The position numbers and the translations under genes are program-made. The notes beneath the pieces are model-generated. The model saw only the letters and a list, made by a program, of their open reading frames with translations. It was not told the DNA's origin and did no database searches. From Buchnera aphidicola (Melanaphis sacchari) (lineage in GTDB: Bacteria > Pseudomonadota > Gammaproteobacteria > Enterobacterales > Enterobacteriaceae), in assembly GCF_003096055.1 (NCBI RefSeq), contig NZ_CP029161.1, positions 124,001 through 188,000 on the forward strand: a stretch of DNA of 64,000 nucleotides, written 5' to 3'. Shown piece by piece: positions 29,601 to 38,512 of this stretch. Each line of letters begins with the position of its first letter. The stretch's first letter is position 1.

Positions 29601-30910
29601 TTACCTTTTAAAGAATGAGTATGTACTTTATTAATCTCGAGATTTACAAACTTTCCAATTATTTTTGGTGATCCTTGAAAAGTTACAATTCTATTATTTT
29701 CAGTGCGACCATATAATTCCATAATATTTTTTTTAGACACACCTTCTACTAATACAGATTGTATCGTTCCTAGCATTTTTCTACTCCATGACATTGTTTG
29801 TTTATTTATACAATTTTGTAGTATATACAATCGCTTTTTTTTCTCGCTTAAACTAGTATTATCTTTCATTTCTGCAGCTGGTGTACCAGGTCGGCTAGAG
29901 TATATGAAGCTAAAACTCATATCAAAATTAATTTTTTTTATGAAATTTATAGTTTCTAAAAAGTTTTTTTCAGATTCCCCAGGAAAACCGACAATAAAAT
30001 CAGAACTAATTTGTATATTTGGACGAGCTAATTTAATTTTTTTGACTATGTTTTCATAATCTTGTATTGTATACGATCGTTTCATTAATCTCAAAATTCT
30101 ATTTGATCCGCTTTGTACGGGAAGATGCAAAAAACTAACTAATTTTTTAGTGTCTCGATATACATCGATAATATCATCAGTAAACTCGAGTGGATTGCTT
30201 GTGGTAAATCTGATTCTATCAATTCCATCTATTTCAGAAACCAATCTTAATAAATCAGAAAAATAACAAGTTTTTCCATTAAAAGCACGCGTTTCATATG
30301 CATTGACATTTTGTCCTAGTAAGTTAACTTCTCTAATACCTTTTTCAGCTAAAATTGATATTTCAAGTAAAATATCATCAGATGGTCGACTGATTTCATG
30401 TCCTCTTGTATATGGCACAACGCAAAATGAACAATATTTATTACAACCTTCCATTATAGAAACAAACGCTGTGTGTCCACTTACTTTTGGTTGTAGTGAA
30501 TGATTAAATTTTTCTAAATTAGGAAAACTAATGTCAATCATTGATTTACGTTTTTTTTGAACTTCTTCAATCATGTACGGTAATTTATGTACAGTTTGAG
30601 TTCCAAATATAATATCTACATAATTAGCTCGTTTAAAAATTTCTTTACCTTCTTGTGTTGCAACACAACCTCCTACACTAATAATGATATCGGAATTTTT
30701 ATTTTTTAGTTTTTTCCATCTTCCTAGTTGATGAAAAACTTTTTCTTGAGCTTTTTCTCTAATAGAGCATGTATTGAGAATTAAAATATCAGCGTTTTCA
30801 GCTTTTTCAGTTATTGAATATTTTTTTTCTTTTTTTAAAAACATAGCTATCATAGATGAATCGTATTCATTCATTTGACAGCCCCAAGTTTTAATATATA
30901 CATATTTCAT
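29585..30910 (-). CDS. miaB: tRNA-2-methylthio-N6-dimethylallyladenosine synthase
   Basis: MiaB is a radical-SAM methylthiotransferase that completes ms2i6A at position 37 of UNN-reading tRNAs. The N-terminal cluster ligands include [10 protein letters not shown] and the Cys of [10 protein letters not shown] and VGGCVATQ. The radical-SAM motif is [17 protein letters not shown], and a TRAM-like C-terminal domain ends at residue 441. I chose ATG 30910, aligned with E. coli; an in-frame TTG at 30928 is less likely. The C-terminus is about 30 residues shorter than in E. coli. Its TAA overlaps the region where ybeY should begin; ybeZ, which lies between them in E. coli, is gone. Confidence 0.96.
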   Translation of the reverse strand: MKYVYIKTWGCQMNEYDSSMIAMFLKKEKKYSITEKAENADILILNTCSIREKAQEKVFHQLGRWKKLKNKNSDIIISVGGCVATQEGKEIFKRANYVDIIFGTQTVHKLPYMIEEVQKKRKSMIDISFPNLEKFNHSLQPKVSGHTAFVSIMEGCNKYCSFCVVPYTRGHEISRPSDDILLEISILAEKGIREVNLLGQNVNAYETRAFNGKTCYFSDLLRLVSEIDGIDRIRFTTSNPLEFTDDIIDVYRDTKKLVSFLHLPVQSGSNRILRLMKRSYTIQDYENIVKKIKLARPNIQISSDFIVGFPGESEKNFLETINFIKKINFDMSFSFIYSSRPGTPAAEMKDNTSLSEKKKRLYILQNCINKQTMSWSRKMLGTIQSVLVEGVSKKNIMELYGRTENNRIVTFQGSPKIIGKFVNLEINKVHTHSLKGKLLLK

Positions 30911-30973
30911 TATAATACATTCGTCCAAATAAAATAGTTATAGTTGATAAAGTTTGAATTTAAGTGACAAAAA

Positions 30974-31768
30974 TTATACAGATATTGCTCCTTTTATCGT
31001 TGGATAAGGTGTATATCCAATAATTTTAAAATCTTCAAAAGAATATTTAAATAAAGATTTAGGCTTTTTTAAAAGAATTAATCTTGGTAATTTTCTTGGT
31101 ATTCGAAGAATTTGTTTTTTAGCTAATTTAATGTGGTTTTGGTATAGGTGAACATCTCCTCCTGTCCATAGTAATTCTCCCACTACTAGATTACATTGTT
31201 GCGCTATCATATGAATTAAAGTAGCATAACTAGCAAGATTAAAAGGTAAACCAAGAAATACATCACAAGAACGTTGATATATTTGACAACTTAATGTTTT
31301 CTTAAATACATAAAATTGAAATAATATATGACAAGGAGGTAGAGACATTTTTGGTATTTCCGCGACATTCCAAGTTGATACTATTATTCTTCGAGAATCT
31401 GGATTTTCTTGGATTTCTTTTAATATATTTTTTATTTGATCAATTTTTTTTCCACTTGATGCCTTCCAACTTCTCCACTGTGCTCCATAAATTGGTCCTA
31501 AATTACCTGATTTATCAGCCCAATTATTCCAAATAGATACTTTATTTTCATTAAGATATTTAATATTAGTGTCTCCATTTAAGAACCATAGCAATTCATG
31601 TATAATAGATGGTACATGACATTTTTTTGTCGTAATTAATGGAAACCCTTTTTTTAAGTCACATTTTATATTATGACCAAAAATAGATAAAGTTCCTGTT
31701 CCTGTACGGTCTTTTTTTAGATTTCCATTGTTAATAATTTTTTTAATTAAGTGCAAATATTGTTTCAT
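30974..31768 (-). CDS. thyA: Thymidylate synthase
   Basis: ThyA methylates dUMP with methylene-tetrahydrofolate to dTMP. The product is 264 residues like E. coli, with DRTGTGT near residue 21, the catalytic Cys in LPPCHILFQ near 146, [13 protein letters not shown] and [14 protein letters not shown]. It lies 17 bases behind lgt, the same lgt-thyA pair as in E. coli. Confidence 0.98.
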   Translation of the reverse strand: MKQYLHLIKKIINNGNLKKDRTGTGTLSIFGHNIKCDLKKGFPLITTKKCHVPSIIHELLWFLNGDTNIKYLNENKVSIWNNWADKSGNLGPIYGAQWRSWKASSGKKIDQIKNILKEIQENPDSRRIIVSTWNVAEIPKMSLPPCHILFQFYVFKKTLSCQIYQRSCDVFLGLPFNLASYATLIHMIAQQCNLVVGELLWTGGDVHLYQNHIKLAKKQILRIPRKLPRLILLKKPKSLFKYSFEDFKIIGYTPYPTIKGAISV

Positions 31769-31785
31769 AAATTCTCAAAATATAA

Positions 31786-32612
31786 TTATTTTTTGTACAT
31801 TGATTTAAACATAATAACTAGTCCAAAAAAAACCATTGGTATAGATATTATTTGACCCATAGTAATCATTTTTCCTATCAACCCAATTTGAGGATCTGGT
31901 TCACGAAAAAATTCAACAAATATTCTTAATATTCCATAGCTTAAAAGAAAAAAACCGCTAGTACTCCCAGTAGGTCTTTTTTTTCTGTTAAATATATGAA
32001 TTATAAAAAATAAAAAAACGCCTTCTAGAAAAAATTCGTATAATTGAGATGGATGTCGAGGTAAAGCTCCATACTGATCTATAATTGATTTTAATTGGGG
32101 GTATTTAGATACTACTTTTAAATCTTCTTGATAGGTATGAGGAAAAATAAAAGCATAGGGAAATTTTATGGTGATACGCCCCCATAATTCGCCATTAATA
32201 AAATTACCTAATCTGCCTACTCCCAATCCAAAAGGGACTGACGGCACTATAAAATCAGATATATATAATATATTAATTCGATATTTTAAAGAAAAATAAT
32301 ACATAGCTATTATTGCGCCTATTAATCCTCCGTGAAATGACATTCCTCCATTCCAAACATATAATGCATGTAATATATTTTGAGAAAAATATGATAGATT
32401 ATAAAAAATTATATATCCTATTCGACCGCCAATACACGAACTAATAAAAACTATATACAATAATTTCTCTACTTTAATTTTATATGTATTTTTTTTTTTC
32501 CGTACCATATTGAAAAAATAAAACCTATTAGATACATAAAACCATACCAATAAGCTTTAAATGGTCCAATAGAAAAAATAATAGGATTTAGTTTCGGAAA
32601 ATAAATATACAC
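31786..32612 (-). CDS. lgt: Prolipoprotein diacylglyceryl transferase, frameshifted in an A11 run
   Basis: Lgt is the inner-membrane enzyme that adds diacylglycerol to the lipobox Cys of prolipoproteins. The main frame holds GGRIGYIIFYN, WNGGMSFHGGLIGA, GLGVGRLGNFINGELWGR and LPRHPSQLYEFFLEG, all diagnostic. The N-terminus is in another frame: GTG 32612, preceded by AAGAGGAT, starts a frame reading FPKLNPIIFSIGP and WYGFMYLIGFIFSIWYG, which aligns well with E. coli Lgt. The frames meet in eleven A (32489-32499); one extra A yields 275 residues. Without it the N-terminal frame ends at a TAG seven codons later. Function probably depends on slippage, or else the gene is decaying. Confidence 0.9.
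32489..32499 (-). other. A11 run at the lgt frame break
   Basis: On the coding strand TGG TAC GG is followed by eleven A and then TACATATAA. The N-terminal homologous frame needs nine or twelve A to continue into Asn-Thr-Tyr-Lys. The disruption is therefore a single-base length difference of the run. Confidence 0.88.
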
Positions 32613-32663
32613 GTTTTATCCTCTTAAAATATATAGTTTATAAATTTTAAATTTAAACATTTT

Positions 32664-33911
32664 TTATATTTCTAAATTTAATATTTCATTAATTGTTTGT
32701 CGTCTCCGAATGATTCGAAAACTATCTTTTTCTAATAATATTTCCGGAATAAGAGGTCGTGTATTATAATTAGAAGACATAGAAGCTCCGTAAGCTCCTG
32801 TATCGTGAAAAATTAAATAATCTCCTATTTTTAAAAGTGGTAGTTGTCTAGTTTCTATAGTCCCCCCTTCTTTTTGTGTAAATATATCTCCTGATTCACA
32901 TAGCGGACCTCCTACAATTGTATCTATTTTTTCTTTTTCATTTATGTATCTATTATCAAAAGGAATTACAGATATATAATGATAGCTTCCATACATAGTA
33001 GGTCTCATTAAATCATTAAAACCAGCATCAATTAGAACAAAATTTTTTTCTCCCATTTTTTTAATTGCTCTGACCTGAGTAATAAGCATACCAGATTCAG
33101 CTACTAAAAATCTTCCAGGTTCAATTTCTAATTTGATTGGAACATTTAAGAAATTGGATATTTTATTCCTAGCGTGATTCCATAAAATAAAATATTTTTT
33201 TACATTTATAGGTTGTTCACAAAATTTGTATGGTATAGGCAAACCACCACCTGCAGAGATAAATGATATTTTTTCATTTATTTTCAGTACATTTTCAATC
33301 ATTGCTGTGCAAACTTTTTTTAAATGTTCATAGTTTACACCTGAACCGATATGCATGTGCAGACCTATTAATTTCAATTTATATTTTTTAATAATTGGAA
33401 TTGCTAAATTAGGATTCCAAATACCATGTTTACTATTTTCTCCTCCAGTATTAGTTTTTTTACTGTGTCCATATCCAAAACCTGGATTAATTCGTAACCA
33501 AACATGATGACCTGGCGATATTTGACCCAATTGTTCTAACATATCTAAAGATCCGGCATTGACAGGAATTTGACAGTCAACTACTTTTGATAATGTTTCT
33601 TCATCAAAAAGATCTGCAGTAAAAACAATTTCATTTGTATTTTTTTGAAATCCTGATACTAAAGCGCGTTCTATTTCTCCGCATGAAACAGCATCTATTT
33701 TTAAATTATTTTTTTTCATTAAACGCAAGATGTGAATATTAGAGCAAGCTTTTTGAGCAAACCTAATAATATCAAATTCTTTTAATAATTTTATTTTTTG
33801 ACAAATTATATCAGCGTCATAAATCCAAAATGGAGATTGATATTTTTTTGTTAATAATTGAATATTTTTAATATTAAGATTATTTTGTGCTTTATCAATT
33901 AATTGAGGCAT
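32664..33911 (-). CDS. lysA: Diaminopimelate decarboxylase
   Basis: LysA is a PLP enzyme that decarboxylates meso-diaminopimelate to lysine. The first barrel segment shows FAQKACSNIHILRLM (the PLP Lys in QKA), then GGENSKHGIW, HMHIGSGVNY, ISAGGGLP and EPGRFLVAESG; the C-terminal domain has CESGDIF and DTGAYGASM. The length is 415 against 420 in E. coli. It sits between lgt and lysS, with recognisable gaps where E. coli has other genes. lysR is absent, so the E. coli-type activator is not present beside it. Confidence 0.97.
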   Translation of the reverse strand: MPQLIDKAQNNLNIKNIQLLTKKYQSPFWIYDADIICQKIKLLKEFDIIRFAQKACSNIHILRLMKKNNLKIDAVSCGEIERALVSGFQKNTNEIVFTADLFDEETLSKVVDCQIPVNAGSLDMLEQLGQISPGHHVWLRINPGFGYGHSKKTNTGGENSKHGIWNPNLAIPIIKKYKLKLIGLHMHIGSGVNYEHLKKVCTAMIENVLKINEKISFISAGGGLPIPYKFCEQPINVKKYFILWNHARNKISNFLNVPIKLEIEPGRFLVAESGMLITQVRAIKKMGEKNFVLIDAGFNDLMRPTMYGSYHYISVIPFDNRYINEKEKIDTIVGGPLCESGDIFTQKEGGTIETRQLPLLKIGDYLIFHDTGAYGASMSSNYNTRPLIPEILLEKDSFRIIRRRQTINEILNLEI

Positions 33912-33976
33912 ATTTTTTCTCGTTTGAATATTTATTACTTTATGAGTAAATTTTTTTATTACAATATATAAATTAT

Positions 33977-35491
33977 TTAATTAAATGGACGGAGTGTTGG
34001 AAATAAAATGACATCTCGAATACTTTTTTGATTTGTTAGTATCATTACTAGCCGATCGATTCCAATTCCTAAACCTGAAGTAGGAGGTAATCCATATTTT
34101 AATGCTTCTATATAATCTTTATCATAAAATATTTCTTTATTTTTTTTCTTTTCTGTTTTTTCTATTTGTTTTAGAAATCTTTCTTTTTGATCTTCTGCAT
34201 CATTTAATTCTGAAAATCCATTTCCAATTTCACATCCTGCAATAAATAATTCAAATCTATCAGTAATATTATGATCATAATCATTTCTTCTAGCTAGCTG
34301 AGAGACTTCTACTGGGTATTCAGTAATAAATGTAGGTTGAATTAATCTTTTTTCTACTGTTTTTTCAAAAATTTCATTTTCTATATGACCAATTTTCCAG
34401 TTTTTTTCTATTTTTATACCGAGAGAACATGCTATATTTTTTATTTTTTTTATATCTTTTAAATCAGAAAGACGAATATTTGAATTATATTTAAGAATAG
34501 CTTCCTTCATTGTAAATTTAAAAAATGGAACACTAAAATTTAAATAACTTTCTTTATATTTTATTTTTTGGTTTAAAGATAAGCTTTGAATAATATTTTT
34601 TAATAAATTTTCTGTGAACTTCATCATATCTTGATAATTTGAATAAGCAATATATGCTTCCATCATGGTAAATTCTGGATTATGTTTTGTAGACACACCT
34701 TCGTTTCTAAAATTTCTATTTAATTCAAAAATGCGTTCAAATCCACCAATAATTAATTGTTTTAAATATAATTCTGGGGCTATTCTCAAGTACATGGACT
34801 TTTTTATTTCGTTATGATGCGTGATGAAAGGTTGAGCATTGGCGCCTCCAGGAATACTATGTAGCATGGGAGTTTCTACTTCTAAAAATTTATTTTTTAT
34901 CATAAATGTTCGTATTGCATGAATAATATTAAAACGATGTTTAAAAGTATTATATGATTTTTTATTGCTAATTAAGTCTAAATAACGTTGTCTATAACGC
35001 ATTTCTTGGTTAGATAATCCATGAAATTTATCTGGAAGCGGTCTTAAGGATTTAGTCAGTATTTCTAACTTTTTTGCGTGGATAGATAATTCTCCTGTTT
35101 TTGTCTTAAATAGTATACCTATTACTGCTAAGATATCACCAATATCCCATTTTTTAAAAAAATTATTATAAAATTCAGGAGTAATCTCATTTTCTTTTAC
35201 ATAGACTTGAATTTTTCCTTCTATGTCCTGTAACATAAAAAAAGATGCTTTTCCCATAATTCTTCTTTGTATCATACGACCAGCAAGAGATACTTTTATA
35301 TTCATTTTTTTTAATTCATCAATTGTTTTTTTTTCGTAAATACAATAAATTTTTTTAGAATCAGTGTTTTTTTTGAAATCATTTGGAAAAGAAAACCCAT
35401 TTTTTTTCATGTCAATAAGTTTTTGTTTTCTAATTTCTTTTTCATTAGTTAATCTATCAATAGTATTATTATCTATATTTTTTTTAAACAT
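33977..35491 (-). CDS. lysS: Lysyl-tRNA synthetase
   Basis: This class II synthetase charges tRNA-Lys. An N-terminal OB-fold with VSLAGRMIQRRIMGKASFF is followed by the catalytic core: RQRYLDLI, MLHSIPGGANAQPF, RIAPELYLKQLIIGGFERIFE, FRNEG (motif 2) and GLGIGIDRLVMILTN (motif 3). The length is 504 against 505 in E. coli. It follows prfB by six bases; this prfB-lysS pair is translationally linked in E. coli as well. Confidence 0.98.
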   Translation of the reverse strand: MFKKNIDNNTIDRLTNEKEIRKQKLIDMKKNGFSFPNDFKKNTDSKKIYCIYEKKTIDELKKMNIKVSLAGRMIQRRIMGKASFFMLQDIEGKIQVYVKENEITPEFYNNFFKKWDIGDILAVIGILFKTKTGELSIHAKKLEILTKSLRPLPDKFHGLSNQEMRYRQRYLDLISNKKSYNTFKHRFNIIHAIRTFMIKNKFLEVETPMLHSIPGGANAQPFITHHNEIKKSMYLRIAPELYLKQLIIGGFERIFELNRNFRNEGVSTKHNPEFTMMEAYIAYSNYQDMMKFTENLLKNIIQSLSLNQKIKYKESYLNFSVPFFKFTMKEAILKYNSNIRLSDLKDIKKIKNIACSLGIKIEKNWKIGHIENEIFEKTVEKRLIQPTFITEYPVEVSQLARRNDYDHNITDRFELFIAGCEIGNGFSELNDAEDQKERFLKQIEKTEKKKNKEIFYDKDYIEALKYGLPPTSGLGIGIDRLVMILTNQKSIRDVILFPTLRPFN

Positions 35492-35497
35492 TATATT

Positions 35498-36596
35498 TTA
35501 TAATCCCATTATTAAACTTGTTTTAATAAAATCGTCTAATTCGCCATTTAATACAGATTGTATATTATATTTTTCTATACCTGTTCGAAGATCTTTAATT
35601 ACTGATTGGTCTAATATATAGGAGCGAATTTGATTACCCCAGCTTATATTTAGTTTGCTATTTTCTATATTTTTTTCTTTTTCTTTTTTCTTTCTTAATT
35701 TTATTTCATATAATTTTGATTTCATTTGTTTCATAGCTTCTTCTTTATTTTTGTGTTGAGAACGATTACTTTGGCACTGAGTTACAGTACCTGTGGGTAA
35801 ATGTGTGATACGAACAGCAGATTCCGTTTTATTTACATGCTGTCCTCCCGCTCCAGAAGATTTATATACATCTATTCTAAGATCAGATGAACAAATTTTA
35901 ATACTGATTTCATTTTCTATATCAGGATATATAAAGATTGAGCTAAATGAAGTATGTCGTCTTTTACCTGTATCAAAAGGGCTTTTTCGAATTAAACGAT
36001 GAATTCCTGTTTCTGTCCTTAACCATCCAAAAGCATATTCTCCGAATACTTTAATAGTACAAGATTTTATACCAACTATTTCGCCCATAGATTGCTCAAT
36101 AATTTCTTTTTTAAATTTCTTTTTATCTATCCATTTTAAATACATTTTAAAAAGCATATATGCCCAGTCTTGGGCTTCTGTTCCTCCTGAACCAGATTGT
36201 ATATCAATATAACAATTACAATTATCGTATTTTCTTGAAAACATTCGATAAAATTCAAGTTTTTTTATTTGTTCTTCTATTTTTTTAATTTCTTTAAAAA
36301 TATATTGAAATGTTTTAAAATCTTTAGTTTCTATAGCTAATTCTAAAAAAATATTTATTTCTTGAATTACGTTTTCAATTTGATCAAATTTTTCAACTAC
36401 ATTATTTAATAAATTTTTTTCTTTATTAAATTTATATATAGATTTTTTGATATTCAATATTTCGCGTGATGACAACAATAAATCAATTTCAGAGATGCGT
36501 AATTTTTTTGCATCATAGTCAAAGATACCTCTTTAAATTATTTTTTCTTTGTACTATTTTTTTTATTTTTTTTACAATTATATTTATATCTATCAT
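35498..36596 (-). CDS. prfB: Peptide chain release factor RF2, programmed +1 frameshift
   Basis: RF2 ends translation at UGA and UAA. ATG 36596 opens a 25-codon frame ending at TGA (36521-36519) in AGG TAT CTT TGA C; translation shifts +1 and continues with GAC TAT GAT GCA to the stop at 35498. The total is 365 residues, the same as E. coli, with the leader also 25 codons. The catalytic GGQ is in [14 protein letters not shown] context ([15 protein letters not shown] here). The anticodon-like tripeptide SPF is in [10 protein letters not shown]. An open-frame search alone finds only the second part, beginning at an internal Met. Confidence 0.96.
36518..36536 (-). promoter_or_regulatory. RF2 programmed frameshift site
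   Basis: The coding strand reads AAAGAGG TAT CTT TGA C. An internal Shine-Dalgarno-like AGAGG lies three bases before the slippery CTT TGA C. It mirrors the E. coli signal (AGGGGG TAT CTT TGA C) and lets RF2 level control its own synthesis. Confidence 0.92.
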
Positions 36597-36625
36597 TTTT
36601 TATTTTTTTAACTTTATTATTTTTT

Positions 36626-36657
36626 AATGTTATCATTTTTTAATGTTATCATTTTTT
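36626..36657. repeat. Two tandem copies of a 16-base unit
   Basis: The unit AATGTTATCATTTTTT is present twice in direct tandem, between prfB and ygfZ. The region just left of it has related T-rich sequence. It looks like replication slippage in non-coding DNA. Confidence 0.8.
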
Positions 36658-36744
36658 GTCAAATTAACTATGCAATTATATTGCAAGGTGATTTTATTTA
36701 GATAACAAAAAATTATATGTATTTCTTAATTTTTAGGAAAATTA

Positions 36745-37704
36745 ATGAATTTATTTAAATTTCAAAAACAATACTCTTACTCTTTATCTGATTCGTCTTT
36801 AACATTAATTTCTTTAGAAAAATGGGCTTTTGTTTATGTACGGGGAATAGATAGCAAAAAACATCTTCAAAATCAATTGACAATTGATATAAACTTACTT
36901 CAAAAAAACCATCATAAACTATGTGCTCATTGCAATATAGATGGAAAAGTATGGGCTACTATGCTTTTATTTCATTATAAAGATGGATACGCGTATATTA
37001 CGCGTCGAAGTATTGTTAAAAAACAAGTGCTTGAATTAAAAAAATATGCTATTTTTTTTGACATAGAAATAAAAGAATTAAGTAATATTTTTTTATTAGG
37101 ATTATTTGGTACTGACGCTCGTTTTTTTTTATTAAAATATTTTTTAGATGCATTGGATAAAAATTCTTCAATTTTATCTATGAATGTCGGAAATATACTT
37201 TGTTTCTCCAAACCTTATGAAAGATTTTTATTGATTTTGGATTTAAAAGATTTTTTATCTTTTAGAAATCAAATAGATGAAAAAGTTGTATTAACTGATA
37301 GTAATCAATGGTCACTATTAGATATAGAAGCTGGTTTTCCCATTATTGATAAAGAAGTTTCTCAAAAATTTTTACCACAATCTCTCAATTTAGATCAACT
37401 TCAGGCTATTAGTTTAGAAAAAGGATGTTATTATGGACAAGAAATAATAGCAAAAGTTTTTTATAAAAATTTAAATAAAAATTCATTATATACTTTAATT
37501 GGTCAATCTGATATTTTTCCACGTGTTGGTCAAACTATTGAAGCTCAGGTTGGAGAACAATGGTATAGAGTGGGTTTTTTATTAGCAGCGGTTTCTATTA
37601 AATCAAAAAAATTTTTAATACAGGTTGTTTTAAAAAAAACTATAAATATTGAAAATATATTTAGAATTCATGGTGTTAAAAGCATTTTTTTAATAAAAAG
37701 TTAG
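36745..37704 (+). CDS. ygfZ: Folate-binding protein YgfZ
   Basis: YgfZ is a GcvT-like tetrahydrofolate-binding protein that supports iron-sulfur enzymes; in E. coli its loss lowers MiaB-dependent tRNA modification. The signature KGCYYGQEIIAK near residue 228 carries the conserved Cys. N-terminal QNQLTIDI and AHCNIDGKVWA fit the family. The length is 319 against 326. A Shine-Dalgarno AGGA precedes the ATG by seven bases. Its partner miaB is also in this window. Confidence 0.95.
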   Translation: MNLFKFQKQYSYSLSDSSLTLISLEKWAFVYVRGIDSKKHLQNQLTIDINLLQKNHHKLCAHCNIDGKVWATMLLFHYKDGYAYITRRSIVKKQVLELKKYAIFFDIEIKELSNIFLLGLFGTDARFFLLKYFLDALDKNSSILSMNVGNILCFSKPYERFLLILDLKDFLSFRNQIDEKVVLTDSNQWSLLDIEAGFPIIDKEVSQKFLPQSLNLDQLQAISLEKGCYYGQEIIAKVFYKNLNKNSLYTLIGQSDIFPRVGQTIEAQVGEQWYRVGFLLAAVSIKSKKFLIQVVLKKTINIENIFRIHGVKSIFLIKS

Positions 37705-37773
37705 CATATTTTATTTTTTATACAATATAAAAAAATTATTTTTATAAAATTTAAACAAGAATTTTAAAATATC

Positions 37774-38397
37774 ATGTCTCAAGGTATTCTTTTTATTATT
37801 TCAGCTCCAAGTGGAACAGGAAAATCCAGTTTAATTGAAGGATTGTTAAAAACACAGTGTTTATGTAATATTCAAGTATCTATATCTCATACAACTAGAT
37901 TAATGAGACCTGGTGAATCTCATGGAAAACATTATTATTTTATTTCTAAAAAACAATTTTTAGTAATGATTAAGCAAGAGTCTTTTTTAGAATACGCTAA
38001 AGTTTTTAATAATTATTATGGAACTTCACGAAAATTTATTGAAGATATGTTGTACTCTGGTATTGATGTTTTTCTTGATATTGACTGGCAAGGCGCTAAT
38101 CAGATTCGGTATAAAATGCCAAAATCAAAAAGTATTTTTTTATTACCTCCTTCTAAAGATGTTTTATATAAAAGACTTCAAAAAAGAGGACAGGATAGCG
38201 ATATAGTAATTTCAAAAAGAATGGAAAAAGCTGTGGATGAAATGAATCATTACGAGGATTATGATTATTTAATTATTAATGACGATTTTCAAAAAGCTAT
38301 AAATGATTTAAAAACAATTATCATTTCAGAGCATTTATGTTTATTTCGTCAACAAAAAAAATATAATTCTTTAATTAATCAGCTATTAAAAAATTAA
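37774..38397 (+). CDS. gmk: Guanylate kinase
   Basis: Gmk phosphorylates GMP to GDP. The P-loop [11 protein letters not shown] is at residues 10-20, [13 protein letters not shown] and [10 protein letters not shown] form the GMP site, and [11 protein letters not shown] follows. The length is 207, as in E. coli. rpoZ and spoT, which follow gmk in E. coli, are missing; the next gene is convergent typA. Confidence 0.97.
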   Translation: MSQGILFIISAPSGTGKSSLIEGLLKTQCLCNIQVSISHTTRLMRPGESHGKHYYFISKKQFLVMIKQESFLEYAKVFNNYYGTSRKFIEDMLYSGIDVFLDIDWQGANQIRYKMPKSKSIFLLPPSKDVLYKRLQKRGQDSDIVISKRMEKAVDEMNHYEDYDYLIINDDFQKAINDLKTIIISEHLCLFRQQKKYNSLINQLLKN

Positions 38398-38454
38398 TTT
38401 TTAAAAATTATTTCCATTAATAATTTTATTAAAAATTTTTATTTTTTAAATTAT

Positions 38455-38489
38455 TTATATAATTCTATTGCTCAAATAGAATTATATAA
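38455..38489. terminator. Perfect hairpin between convergent gmk and typA
   Basis: Arms 38455-38469 and 38475-38489 form a perfect 15-base stem around the loop GCTCA. It lies between the stops of gmk (plus) and typA (minus), so it probably ends or protects both transcripts. Only one G-C pair is present and no clean U run follows. Confidence 0.65.
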
Positions 38490-38512
38490 TTAATATATGT
38501 ATGAAAATATTT

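Noticed and set aside
32501-32550. TTG start at 32550 for a shorter Lgt
   Set aside because: The peptide before the A run in that frame has no homology, while another frame matches Lgt and has a good ribosome site.
36479-36530. prfB as a pseudogene because of the early TGA
   Set aside because: The stop lies in the known programmed frameshift site, and the total length equals that of E. coli RF2.
36626-36657. Start of a CRISPR-like array
   Set aside because: Only two directly adjacent copies without spacers; simple tandem duplication.
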